From assembly GCA_018823135.1 (NCBI GenBank), contig JAHJJF010000018.1:1-42342 (forward strand): a stretch of 42,342 nucleotides of DNA. Direction: 5' to 3'. The position numbers and the translations under genes are program-made. The notes beneath the pieces are model-generated. The model saw only the letters and a program-made list of their open reading frames with translations, was not told the origin of the DNA and ran no database searches. Shown here in pieces: positions 16,676-25,058 of this stretch. Every line of letters begins with the position of its first letter. The stretch's first letter is position 1. The stretch comes from Pseudomonadota bacterium (GTDB taxonomy: Bacteria; Desulfobacterota; Desulfobulbia; Desulfobulbales; CALZHT01).

Positions 16676-19600
16676 TTAAAACTGCTCAATTGCCCAAAGG
16701 CCATTTTCGTTCCTCTGGAAATAAATATAGTATGTAATTGTAACAGGAGTTCCATCGATATCATGCACTCTACTGATGCGATATTTAGATCTGTCATCCC
16801 TTGCATAAATTATATCGATTTCTTGAGTAATTGAAAAAAGATTTGGTAACTCGCCATAAATAGCATTGAATCCTCCACGGTATTTTGCCTTTGAAGTTTC
16901 TAGAAAATACCCCAACCCTCCTTCAACATCCTGCACAGCCAAAGCACTCTTCATCCCATCCCATTTTGCTTTGAGCAGAGTATCAAGAGCAACCTTATCC
17001 ACCACCAGGATTGCTGCCGCATCAAAATATACATTACTTGAAGCATCGGTCACCTCGGCAGTGATATAATATATGCCCGGCACGGAAACCTGTACGGTGA
17101 AATTCTCGGCATCATCAAAAGTCAACGAGTCCATTCCGGCAGGTCCCATGGAATAAACATTGGTGTCGGCAGACGCCATATCAAACGGCGCGTCAATCCT
17201 GAAACTCGCGGTTAGCGGAGAAAGCCCGGATTCTGTTGACTGAATAAGTCTTAAGTAACTGGCCCCGGCCTGACAGGTAACATTCACTGTTTCTTCTGCA
17301 ACATTTCCATCAGTATCCGTGGCAATAACTCTGATGGTATTAGCACCTTCCTGCAAAGCTATATGATTCGCGGCAAATTCAGTATTGTGTTGAATCGCAA
17401 TTTCCCCGTTGACGTTAATGCCGATCTCGGCGGTGACGCCGGTAATCATCCCCTTTACCATGGCAAAAGGTCGATCAAACACAGTACCTTCTGCCGGTGA
17501 TGTAATCGTCAAGGTCATCACCTGGACAGTATCAAAAGCCTCATCGTTTGACACTGTTGAGAGTCCGACATTGTTTTCCGAGGTAATCATGAAGTGATAC
17601 GTGCTGCCGGAGACAAGGCTGGTAAAATCCATACGGTGAGATGTCACCAGGGTGCTGTCAAAAACCATGCTTCCATAAGCAGAACTCATTCCATAATCCA
17701 CCTGACTGGATGCGGGTTGGTTTGTATCCCAGGTGATTGTGGCTGAATTACCCGTTATATTGGTTACTGCAATATTACTGATTACCGGATAGTCGTTTGT
17801 TGTGAAAGTATCATCTGCTGATGACTCTGTCCGGGCATCACCTGCAGTGGAAAGAACTCTGTAATGATATGTGGTGCCGGGAACCAGTCCGTTAATAACA
17901 ATACTGTGGTTTGTAACAAATGCTGGATCAGAGACCTGCTGGCCATAAGCTGGAGTCAGTCCATACTCCACAACACTGTCCGCAGCGAGGTCGGTATCCC
18001 AGGTGATTGTCGCCGCTGAATCAGTACTATTGATCACAGAAATATTACTGATATTAAACGGCAGAAACGTTGAAAAAACAGTATCAGCAGAGCTTTGACC
18101 GAGACTGTTATTCCCTGTTGAAGACAACCTAAAATGATATGTGGCGTCAGGCGTCAGGTTTGTCAAAATAACACTGTGATTCAGGACAAGTGCTGAATCA
18201 GATGCTGTCTGTCCATAGGAAGAAGTCACACCATAATCGATAACACTGTCACTTATTATATCCGTCAACCAGGTGACCGTCGCCGAGGTGTCGGTGACAT
18301 TGCTGATCATGATATTTGAAATCACCGGGGGCGCCGGATCAAGTGATTCATTAACCGTTACCGTCTCACCGATATTAAGGTTTCCGGAGATGACCCCGGA
18401 ATAATACCCAGGCTTTAATATCTCCCCACTGAAAGCACCGGCAGCGACATTATTAATCGTGTAAATGCCTGTGGCAGCTGTTGTGGCGGTCAAAACATTG
18501 CTCTTGAAGTCGGTTACGGAAACTATTGCCCCGGCAATGGGCAGCCCTGTGCCATTTTCAGTTATGGTGCCGGTGATAATGCCGGAGGTGTTGACCGTTA
18601 CAGAAATGGAGTCGGTCACCACCTGCCCCAAACCATTGTCTGCCTTTGCGGTAATTGTCTGGATACCATCCGGCAGGTCAATCTCTGCTGTAAAAGTACA
18701 CCGTGAACCCGCATTTATTGTCGCGGCAACACCGTTGACGGTGGTGGTTGCCAGCGGTGCATTGCAGTCTCCGCTTACAGTTATCGGAGTGGAGTTGAAT
18801 ATAGCACCGTCAACTGGTGCGATAATGTTAATGGTTAGCGGATAACTCAACTGGGTGTTGACAACAACCGAGCCGCCCACCGGAACCGTACTGTTCAAGG
18901 TTTTTGAAAAATATCGTGCCTCAGTAAAGGTGATGGAAAAAGCACCCTGCACAGTATTAGTAACCGTGTATGCGCCAGCCTCGTCGGTTACTGCTGTATA
19001 GGTCCCGAACGAATCAGTCACAAAAACATTGACGCCTTTAATCGGTAGACCTGTGCCTGTACTGGTTACAAAGCCTTTCACTGAGCCCTCGGCTACCAGG
19101 CTTACATTCAGTGTTTCTGTCAGGCTCTGCCCGAAAATATCATCAATAACCACGGTCAGTACATTCTGCCCCTCGGCAAGCGGGACATTCAGGATAAAAT
19201 TTTTACTATCGGCAAGAGTGGCCGGCAGATCATTTATCATGACCGATACCAGTTCATTGCTTCCATAGCCCTTCACAGTCACAGGCGTATGATATTTTTC
19301 CGCCCCATCCAATGGATTAGACATCTTGAGGACAAGAGGAGGTAATGGCAATTTTTCAACCTTGACCCATTTTTTGGATACTGTGCCGTTTGTTGAATCA
19401 GCCCGAATTTCGATATAATTCGTTCCCTCATGGAGGAGGACGGTGTGTGCAAAAGTCTGGTCCGGCTGCATGGATATTGCCTGGCCCTGGATGGAGAGAC
19501 TGACAATCCCGCCTTCAACCAGGCCGGCAATCTGCAAGGTCTCGTCATATGTTTTGATATTGTCCAGACCCGAGACTATCTTTATTTCCGACAGAGCACC

Positions 19601-21478
19601 ATACGGAAGGATGGAATAAACATTTAAAGAGGTGCCTGAATATTCAATAAAATCTCCAAAACCATCAAGATCCCAATCAGTGACAAAGGAAAATTGATTT
19701 AAAGCCGGGACGTTGACGGTGAAAGGATCTACTCCCGAAAGAACATTACCGAATTCAATTATCCCATCCTCTCCTGTTTCTTCCAAACCGTCATGGTTGA
19801 TATCACCCAGCCTGGGAACAGAGGTCAGGAGTCCTGGTGCGTCCGAAAAGGCTCCCTGCCCAAGCTCGGGAGAGAGTTGCAAAGAAACGCCGCCATAGAT
19901 CGCGTAAGATTTGCTGGTACTGCTGTCAACCCTGATATCTCCATATCCGTCACCATTAAAATCGCCGACACCCCATACATGAGAGCCGAATTCATCAAAA
20001 TATAAATATGGTCCATTGATGCTTGCCACCCCGGATGTCAGGGATTGACCTCCATAGAGAATTCGGACATTGCCGCTCCGATCCAGACCTCCCAATGGAG
20101 CGCCAATTACCACATCGTTGAATCCATCCCCATTCACATCTCCTGCAAGGGCAATACTCTCTCCCAGGTGTTCGGCCTCAAAGTAAACTGAGGACTCTCC
20201 GTATGCGGTTTTCCCGTCAAGAATATAGTCCGGTCCAGGATCAGGGGAAGGGCTGCCGGCAAATACATACACCCTGCCTTCGCCCCTGTACGCATTATTT
20301 GGATCAATGGCTTGTTCAACATCACATCGGGGCGATGTTGTTATAATGTCATTGCTGTTGTCATTGTTTAAATCAGTAACAACAAACTTTTCGCCTATCG
20401 GGCAACCTGGTTCTCCGAGAAGGGATATTGTCTCTCCAATCCCGCCCCCTAAAATTACCAGTATTTTACCGACAATATTTTTCCCTTGCTTGTGGGTTGG
20501 AATACCCAGAATCAGATCTCCGTATCCGTCACCGTTAAAATCACCGGTAGCTGTCTGGGAGACAGGTTTTTCCTTGGACAAACTGATAGTATGAACAAGA
20601 TTCGGGCCGCTGGTACCCCAATAAATCATGTCACAGGTTTCAGGGGAGTATGGACCTTCACCCCCGGCAGTTACTGCGGTCACTTTATAACAATACTTTG
20701 TCCCGACCTGAATATTGATATCCTCGTAATAATTCTGCGAAACTGTAATGAAAGTTCCGTCATATTGGGTTGCAGCCAGTCTCCTGTAAACTCTGAACGC
20801 AGTTATGTTCTGGCCTGGAGGGGCATACCACTGAACTCTTATTGTATCCGGAGAATGCTCTGATCTTGCACTGCCGGGAGCAGGGGGCAGATCTGCGACA
20901 ATAACCGTGACACTGTCTGTAATTGTGCCGCCGTCACCAACAGCGGTAATCGTGTATGTAGTTGATACGGCGGGAGAGACATCCTGAAATCCGATTTCAT
21001 TAACATTGCCAATTCCATTGTCAATAGACACACTTATATTCGCGTTCGTGGAGTTCCAATCAAGTCTGGAAGTCCCGCCCGAACCAATTGTCAAAGGATT
21101 GGCTGAAATTGTAACGGCAGGAAGGAGAGGCCCAGCAACCACATTTACTGTAACAAAATCTGATTCTGAAGCATTATCGCTGGAATACACCGTAAGTTTA
21201 TACGTTGTTGTGACTACAGGATTGACAATGACTGAACCGTTTACAGAAACATTACCGATTCCATTGTCTATTTCCGCAATCACGGCTTTGAAAGTTTCCC
21301 ATGCCAGGGTAACATCTTCACCCGGTTGGATTGTTGCGGGGGTTGCAGTAAAAGAATCTATCCTTGCCAGCCGTACTCCTCGCCCTGCCAGACAAAAATC
21401 TGTCAATGAAAACGAGAACAAAACTACCAGAAAAAAGACGGAAAAGCCCTTGCCAATCGGTTTGTTATGCACACACAT
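16676..21478 (-). CDS. Very large mosaic secreted protein (Ig-like, FN3, FG-GAP, CarboxypepD_reg repeats, NTF2-like C terminus)
   Basis: The 1600-residue protein has a signal peptide (residues about 10-32). Visible modules in order are as follows. Two Ig-like segments (ATPATIQPGEDVTLAWET and SANPLTIGSGGTSRLDW) come first, then an FN3-like domain (about 200-285). An FG-GAP/integrin-propeller region follows (about 295-640) with repeated GDFNGDGYGDL, GDVNGDGFNDV and GDINHDGLEE calcium loops. Next are cell-surface Ig-like segments alternating with two CarboxypepD_reg-type domains (GFVTSTGTGLPIKG, GTITENGTGLPIAG). Three FN3-like repeats share TSATVTWLTD-type motifs, with another Ig-like segment after them. 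The last about 180 residues are a module also found as an orphan copy at 12.9-13.5 kb. The architecture suggests a surface or secreted adhesin. No LPXTG, PEP-CTERM or type IX tag is visible at the C terminus. Confidence 0.8.
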   Translation of the reverse strand: MCVHNKPIGKGFSVFFLVVLFSFSLTDFCLAGRGVRLARIDSFTATPATIQPGEDVTLAWETFKAVIAEIDNGIGNVSVNGSVIVNPVVTTTYKLTVYSSDNASESDFVTVNVVAGPLLPAVTISANPLTIGSGGTSRLDWNSTNANISVSIDNGIGNVNEIGFQDVSPAVSTTYTITAVGDGGTITDSVTVIVADLPPAPGSARSEHSPDTIRVQWYAPPGQNITAFRVYRRLAATQYDGTFITVSQNYYEDINIQVGTKYCYKVTAVTAGGEGPYSPETCDMIYWGTSGPNLVHTISLSKEKPVSQTATGDFNGDGYGDLILGIPTHKQGKNIVGKILVILGGGIGETISLLGEPGCPIGEKFVVTDLNNDNSNDIITTSPRCDVEQAIDPNNAYRGEGRVYVFAGSPSPDPGPDYILDGKTAYGESSVYFEAEHLGESIALAGDVNGDGFNDVVIGAPLGGLDRSGNVRILYGGQSLTSGVASINGPYLYFDEFGSHVWGVGDFNGDGYGDIRVDSSTSKSYAIYGGVSLQLSPELGQGAFSDAPGLLTSVPRLGDINHDGLEETGEDGIIEFGNVLSGVDPFTVNVPALNQFSFVTDWDLDGFGDFIEYSGTSLNVYSILPYGALSEIKIVSGLDNIKTYDETLQIAGLVEGGIVSLSIQGQAISMQPDQTFAHTVLLHEGTNYIEIRADSTNGTVSKKWVKVEKLPLPPLVLKMSNPLDGAEKYHTPVTVKGYGSNELVSVMINDLPATLADSKNFILNVPLAEGQNVLTVVIDDIFGQSLTETLNVSLVAEGSVKGFVTSTGTGLPIKGVNVFVTDSFGTYTAVTDEAGAYTVTNTVQGAFSITFTEARYFSKTLNSTVPVGGSVVVNTQLSYPLTINIIAPVDGAIFNSTPITVSGDCNAPLATTTVNGVAATINAGSRCTFTAEIDLPDGIQTITAKADNGLGQVVTDSISVTVNTSGIITGTITENGTGLPIAGAIVSVTDFKSNVLTATTAATGIYTINNVAAGAFSGEILKPGYYSGVISGNLNIGETVTVNESLDPAPPVISNIMISNVTDTSATVTWLTDIISDSVIDYGVTSSYGQTASDSALVLNHSVILTNLTPDATYHFRLSSTGNNSLGQSSADTVFSTFLPFNISNISVINSTDSAATITWDTDLAADSVVEYGLTPAYGQQVSDPAFVTNHSIVINGLVPGTTYHYRVLSTAGDARTESSADDTFTTNDYPVISNIAVTNITGNSATITWDTNQPASSQVDYGMSSAYGSMVFDSTLVTSHRMDFTSLVSGSTYHFMITSENNVGLSTVSNDEAFDTVQVMTLTITSPAEGTVFDRPFAMVKGMITGVTAEIGINVNGEIAIQHNTEFAANHIALQEGANTIRVIATDTDGNVAEETVNVTCQAGASYLRLIQSTESGLSPLTASFRIDAPFDMASADTNVYSMGPAGMDSLTFDDAENFTVQVSVPGIYYITAEVTDASSNVYFDAAAILVVDKVALDTLLKAKWDGMKSALAVQDVEGGLGYFLETSKAKYRGGFNAIYGELPNLFSITQEIDIIYARDDRSKYRISRVHDIDGTPVTITYYIYFQRNENGLWAIEQF
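16905..17234 (-). repeat. Conserved block, exoprotein copy
   Basis: This is the partner of 13135-13464. It encodes residues about 1416-1525 of the exoprotein, that is, the linker and first helices of the C-terminal module. Confidence 0.9.
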
Positions 21479-21865
21479 CAGAATATTCCTGTTTTTATTT
21501 TTAAATCAAATAGTTACAATAACACCCACCCTGTTTCTGACGCATAACTCTTCCCAGGAAAGATAAAAACACCAAGAGTAGAGATTATTTTTATGAATTA
21601 TAGAAATTACCTGTGATGCCCACAGAGGTCCATCATTAAAATGTCAGGTAAATAATCCATCAAACAGTTAATGTCAACCACTTTTTTGCACAATTTTATT
21701 GTTATGCTTAATCAACAATCTATACCATTTCTGTATTATTACAAAATATAATTATGCCTTGTTTTATGATCTTTTTTGGAATGATGTGTGATACAGTGCA
21801 TCCAATGCAAAACAGAAAAGGTACAAATCACCTCAAAGATGCGCACTCATGCAAACTGATAATAT
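21479..21865. other. Divergent intergenic region
   Basis: This AT-rich region of about 390 bp lies between the exoprotein gene (minus) and rsmJ (plus). It holds a candidate promoter for the exoprotein at 21649-21677. I find no convincing reading frame or RNA in the remainder. Confidence 0.5.
21649..21677 (-). promoter_or_regulatory. Candidate sigma70 promoter for the exoprotein operon
   Basis: On the minus strand a perfect -35 TTGACA (21672-21677) is followed after 17 nt by TATTTA (21649-21654). The -10 is weak. The predicted leader to the ATG at 21478 would be about 165 nt. Confidence 0.35.
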
Positions 21866-22642
21866 ATGGATATGTTACCGGAAAAACTTCATGCAGCAAT
21901 AACCTGCAGCACCAATACGAAACTGATCGCAATGGAGCTTTCAAGCCGTTTGAGCCTGCCCCTTATCGAATCACCGGTAACGGATTACCCCTATCTTCTT
22001 GGTGTTACGGAAAAACACCTGGAACTGCAACGGGTTACGCCCTCGCCCCTGGGGCCGATTTTTGTAGATTTCAGCGACGCTTCATTACTCTACCGGCTCA
22101 AACATGGTGGGGGGATAAAACAGACACTGGCAAAAGCCTGCGGTCTAAAACCCGGTTTGCGGCCAGAAATCCTCGATGTCACCGCCGGTCTGGGGAAAGA
22201 TGCCTTTGTCCTTGCAAGCCTCGGCTGCACAGTGACCCTGATGGAGCGGTCGCCAATCATTGCAGCTCTTCTTGAAGACGGATTGAACCGGGCGATGAAC
22301 GACAGCAGAACCGCTGCCGCTGCCTCCAGAATGATATTAGTCACAGGGAACAGCATAGAATTAATGAAGAAATTTTCGGATGGGAACTGTCCCCAGACCA
22401 TCTATCTCGACCCGATGTTTCCATATCGCACCAAGAGCGCCCTGGTTAAAAAGGAGATGCGGATTTTACGGGAAATTGCAGGATATGACAGCGATGCGCC
22501 AGAGCTGCTGGAAACAGCAATCAAGACAGCCAGACAACGAGTGGTGATCAAACGACCGAAGGCCGCCCCTCCCATAGAAGGCCCAGCCCCGTCTCTATCG
22601 ACCAAATCCCAAAACCACCGGTATGATATCTATCTCAGGTAA
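21866..22642 (+). CDS. rsmJ: 16S rRNA (guanine1516-N2)-methyltransferase-like protein (RsmJ family)
   Basis: The 258-residue protein matches the RsmJ/DUF548 family. YPYLLGVTEKHLELQ is followed by GPIFVDFSDASLLYRLKHGGG, the SAM-binding motif DVTAGLGKDAFVLASLG, VTLMERSPI and YLDPMFPYRTKSALVKKEMR (catalytic DPMFP segment). RsmJ methylates G1516 in 16S rRNA. The start at 21866 lacks a clear ribosome-binding site, and in-frame ATGs at 21872 or 21932 are alternatives. It stands alone and is convergent with the chemoreceptor gene, with the two stop codons adjacent. Confidence 0.88.
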   Translation: MDMLPEKLHAAITCSTNTKLIAMELSSRLSLPLIESPVTDYPYLLGVTEKHLELQRVTPSPLGPIFVDFSDASLLYRLKHGGGIKQTLAKACGLKPGLRPEILDVTAGLGKDAFVLASLGCTVTLMERSPIIAALLEDGLNRAMNDSRTAAAASRMILVTGNSIELMKKFSDGNCPQTIYLDPMFPYRTKSALVKKEMRILREIAGYDSDAPELLETAIKTARQRVVIKRPKAAPPIEGPAPSLSTKSQNHRYDIYLR

Positions 22643-24574
22643 TTAAAAATCGTCAGAGCCTGGAAGCAACCTCTGCCCGGCTCTCGCAGAATCAGCTTTA
22701 TTTCCGGCATGACCCTCGACAAGGACAACCAACTCGTCAACCACATCTTCAAGAGCACCCGACTGGGCTCCCAGTTCTTCGGAGGCGCTGGCGGACTCTT
22801 CTGAATTTGCCGCTATCCTCTGGGTCACATCGTTTATCTGGTCCACAGCTTCAAGGAGTTGCTCAATACCGTTTGACTGGTCCTGGGAGGCCGAGCGAAT
22901 TTCCGAAACCATCTGTCGTACCCGATCGGCTTTTCCTGCCATTCCTTTGATGGTAGTATTCGTTGCGGAAACCAGGCCCTCCCCTTCGTGTATTTTCCCT
23001 AAAGACTCCTCAATCAGGACGGAAGTATTCTGCGCCGCTTCCGCTGCCCGCTTGGCAAGGTTCCGTACCTCATTGGCAACAACGGCGAAACCGGCGCCGG
23101 CTTCCCCTGCTCTTGCCGCTTCAACTGCAGCATTCAGCGCGAGAAGATTGGTCTGGAAGGCTATTTCATCAATTGTTTTGATGATTTTTCTTGTTTCTTC
23201 GCCTGTCGCGGCAATCTCCCCCATTGAGATATTAAGACGATCCATTGCCTGAGAGGAGTCGCCCACCGCCTGGATTGTCTCTTCCATAACCGAATTTGCC
23301 TTTTGGGCGTTCTCGGCATTGTTTCTGGTCATTGAGGCAATTTCCTGAAGCGAAGAGGTTGTTTCCTCCATGGACGCAGCCTGCTGAGACGCTCCTGCGG
23401 CAAGAGACTGACTGGAAGAGGAAAGCTGCTGCGCGGCGTTGGCAACCTGATGCGAGCTGTTGCTCAAACCCTGTGAAATCCTGTTAATCGCCCTGGTAAT
23501 GAACCCGGCAATAACAATGCCCAATGCAAGGGCCAGCGCAAAGGCGAAGCCGCCCAGCAGAACCTGAATAAATTGCCAGCGGTTGACCAATTCAGTATTG
23601 GCCATCAAGGAATTCTTCACGGTATTTTTCGTGCCCAGGGCTGAATTGAGAATTGTCTGGTCAACATCCTGTAATCGAAGGAATATCTCTTCTGAAGTAG
23701 TCTTCAATTGATTGTCCGCCTGAATCATCTCCGTCTTGGCGTTGATCATATTCCCGGTAAGACCATCAAGGGCGGATATCAGCTTTTGAATTGTCTGCTT
23801 CATCTCCCCTTCCGGCAACTCGACAAGATCCGTCACCATCTGGCGCAGAAGTTTTGCGGCCCCGTCCTTTGTCGAAGCAACCAGCTTCAGATCATTTGAA
23901 GCCAGGGCATCCTTGAGCAGAACGTTGAGCTGATAACACTCGGACTGAAGAAAAAGCGCCGACCTGATTGAGGAGATAGCCAGATCGGTAATGAAGCTGA
24001 CATCGTTGATCGCATCATCAATGTTGAGATTACGACCCTTGCCGGAAGCTGCTTTTGAAAATTGCTCCCTGATCCCTTTCATCCCGCCTTCAATTTCCTT
24101 ATCGGATTCTTTTTTTGCATTCTTTTCCGCTTCCGAGGCAAGTTTAGTAATTTTCTCCGTGGTTTCAAGGGTATTGGCCGTCTGATCCGTCAAGGCCAGG
24201 GAGGTCCGAATATATTTTTCTCTCAGGCCTAATAACACTTCAACACTATCAAACACATCCTCCTGACCTGAATCCTCACTCCCTGCCGTAATGCCTTTGA
24301 CCCTCTCAAGGGCTTTGCGATGTTGGTCAAGCTGCGCGATTGTTTCGGAATTGATTATGGATAAAACCAGGGAACGAACCGGGATGAGGCGACGGGCCTG
24401 CAGATTCTGGGAGTCAATGGTTGAAACAATTTCACCGGAAGAAACATTCATATTGCTTTGCAGCTGGCGCAACGAAAAAATACCCGCACCGCCGGCAACT
24501 CCGGTAAAAAGTGCACAGGCAATAAAACCGACAAGCAAACGCCATTTTAAAGATACATTTTGAAATGAAACCAT
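22643..24574 (-). CDS. Methyl-accepting chemotaxis protein
   Basis: The 643-residue chemoreceptor has a first membrane span near residues 14-32. A long periplasmic helical sensor region (about 33-335) has no recognisable small-molecule pocket motif. A second span follows at about 337-358. The cytoplasmic part has methylation-helix repeats (QQAASMEETTSSLQEIASM) and the highly conserved signalling hairpin tip (DEIAFQTNLLALNAAVEAA). A classical HAMP sequence is weak or short. The ribosome-binding site (GAGGAG) before ATG is strong. A structured leader lies just upstream. No che genes are nearby. Confidence 0.92.
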   Translation of the reverse strand: MVSFQNVSLKWRLLVGFIACALFTGVAGGAGIFSLRQLQSNMNVSSGEIVSTIDSQNLQARRLIPVRSLVLSIINSETIAQLDQHRKALERVKGITAGSEDSGQEDVFDSVEVLLGLREKYIRTSLALTDQTANTLETTEKITKLASEAEKNAKKESDKEIEGGMKGIREQFSKAASGKGRNLNIDDAINDVSFITDLAISSIRSALFLQSECYQLNVLLKDALASNDLKLVASTKDGAAKLLRQMVTDLVELPEGEMKQTIQKLISALDGLTGNMINAKTEMIQADNQLKTTSEEIFLRLQDVDQTILNSALGTKNTVKNSLMANTELVNRWQFIQVLLGGFAFALALALGIVIAGFITRAINRISQGLSNSSHQVANAAQQLSSSSQSLAAGASQQAASMEETTSSLQEIASMTRNNAENAQKANSVMEETIQAVGDSSQAMDRLNISMGEIAATGEETRKIIKTIDEIAFQTNLLALNAAVEAARAGEAGAGFAVVANEVRNLAKRAAEAAQNTSVLIEESLGKIHEGEGLVSATNTTIKGMAGKADRVRQMVSEIRSASQDQSNGIEQLLEAVDQINDVTQRIAANSEESASASEELGAQSGALEDVVDELVVLVEGHAGNKADSARAGQRLLPGSDDF

Positions 24575-24606
24575 TTTTTTCTCCTCATCTTCGCTTCAAA
24601 TACGAT

Positions 24607-24708
24607 GCGAAACGTTTCCCAGCTAAAGCACCTGTTTCGCTGGCTTCCCCAGCCCTTTGGGGTTCGCAAGTCTAAAGCGGCAAGCTTCATTGGCCAGCGG
24701 CCTAGCTG
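24607..24708 (-). ncRNA. Candidate structured leader RNA upstream of the chemoreceptor gene
   Basis: Transcribed leftward, 24708 to about 24607 can fold into nested helices. An outer stem pairs 24703-24708 with 24620-24625 (CAGCTA/TAGCTG). A second pairs 24693-24699 with 24638-24644 (CGCTGGC/GCCAGCG). Two internal hairpins are at 24684-24687/24675-24678 and 24658-24662/24647-24651 (CCCCA/TGGGG). An alternative 7-bp stem GCGAAAC/GTTTCGC (24634-24640 with 24607-24613) uses part of the second stem, so the two are mutually exclusive. It ends about 33 nt before the ATG. I could not match it to a riboswitch class I remember; it lacks the core of the c-di-GMP-I (GEMM) motif. Confidence 0.45.
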
Positions 24709-24740
24709 AATATTCCCAGGCGGAAGTAGATTAATCAATA

Positions 24741-25058
24741 AACAGTTAAGGGTTTCATTAATTGTAAACTTACTATTCAACCAATGCAAACAATGATGAG
24801 AGCTATTACTAACTCTGGGGATCAGCTTCTTTTGATCAAAGTGAGATTCAGTATTCTTCTACTGATTATTATTAACGATATATCCTCAACGTTAATTAAG
24901 TCAAATAAATCAGAGAGGACAATTAAAATTAAAAATGAACAGGAATAATGAACATCTACCCCGCGACTTGAGATTTATAATTCTCCAGTCGCAGGGTATT
25001 TCCGTTGAAATTCCGGAAGGCGCAGAACGCGCCGTCAGGGTAATATCCGGTGGCTGGA
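24741..25058. other. AT-rich intergenic region between chemoreceptor leader and aminotransferase
   Basis: No supportable gene lies here. It contains the hairpin at 24957-24998 and presumably the chemoreceptor promoter, which I could not pinpoint. Confidence 0.4.
24957..24998 (-). terminator. Candidate terminator hairpin after the aminotransferase gene
   Basis: The arms 24957-24968 and 24987-24998 pair over 12 positions with one mismatch, and four further pairs lie inside. On the minus strand it lies 60 nt past the stop at 25059 and is followed by T-rich but interrupted sequence. Confidence 0.5.

Noticed and set aside
24607-24740. c-di-GMP (GEMM) riboswitch upstream of the chemoreceptor
   Set aside because: The expected GGCAAACC and GACGCAAAGCC core segments are not found on either strand, so the class name is not supported.
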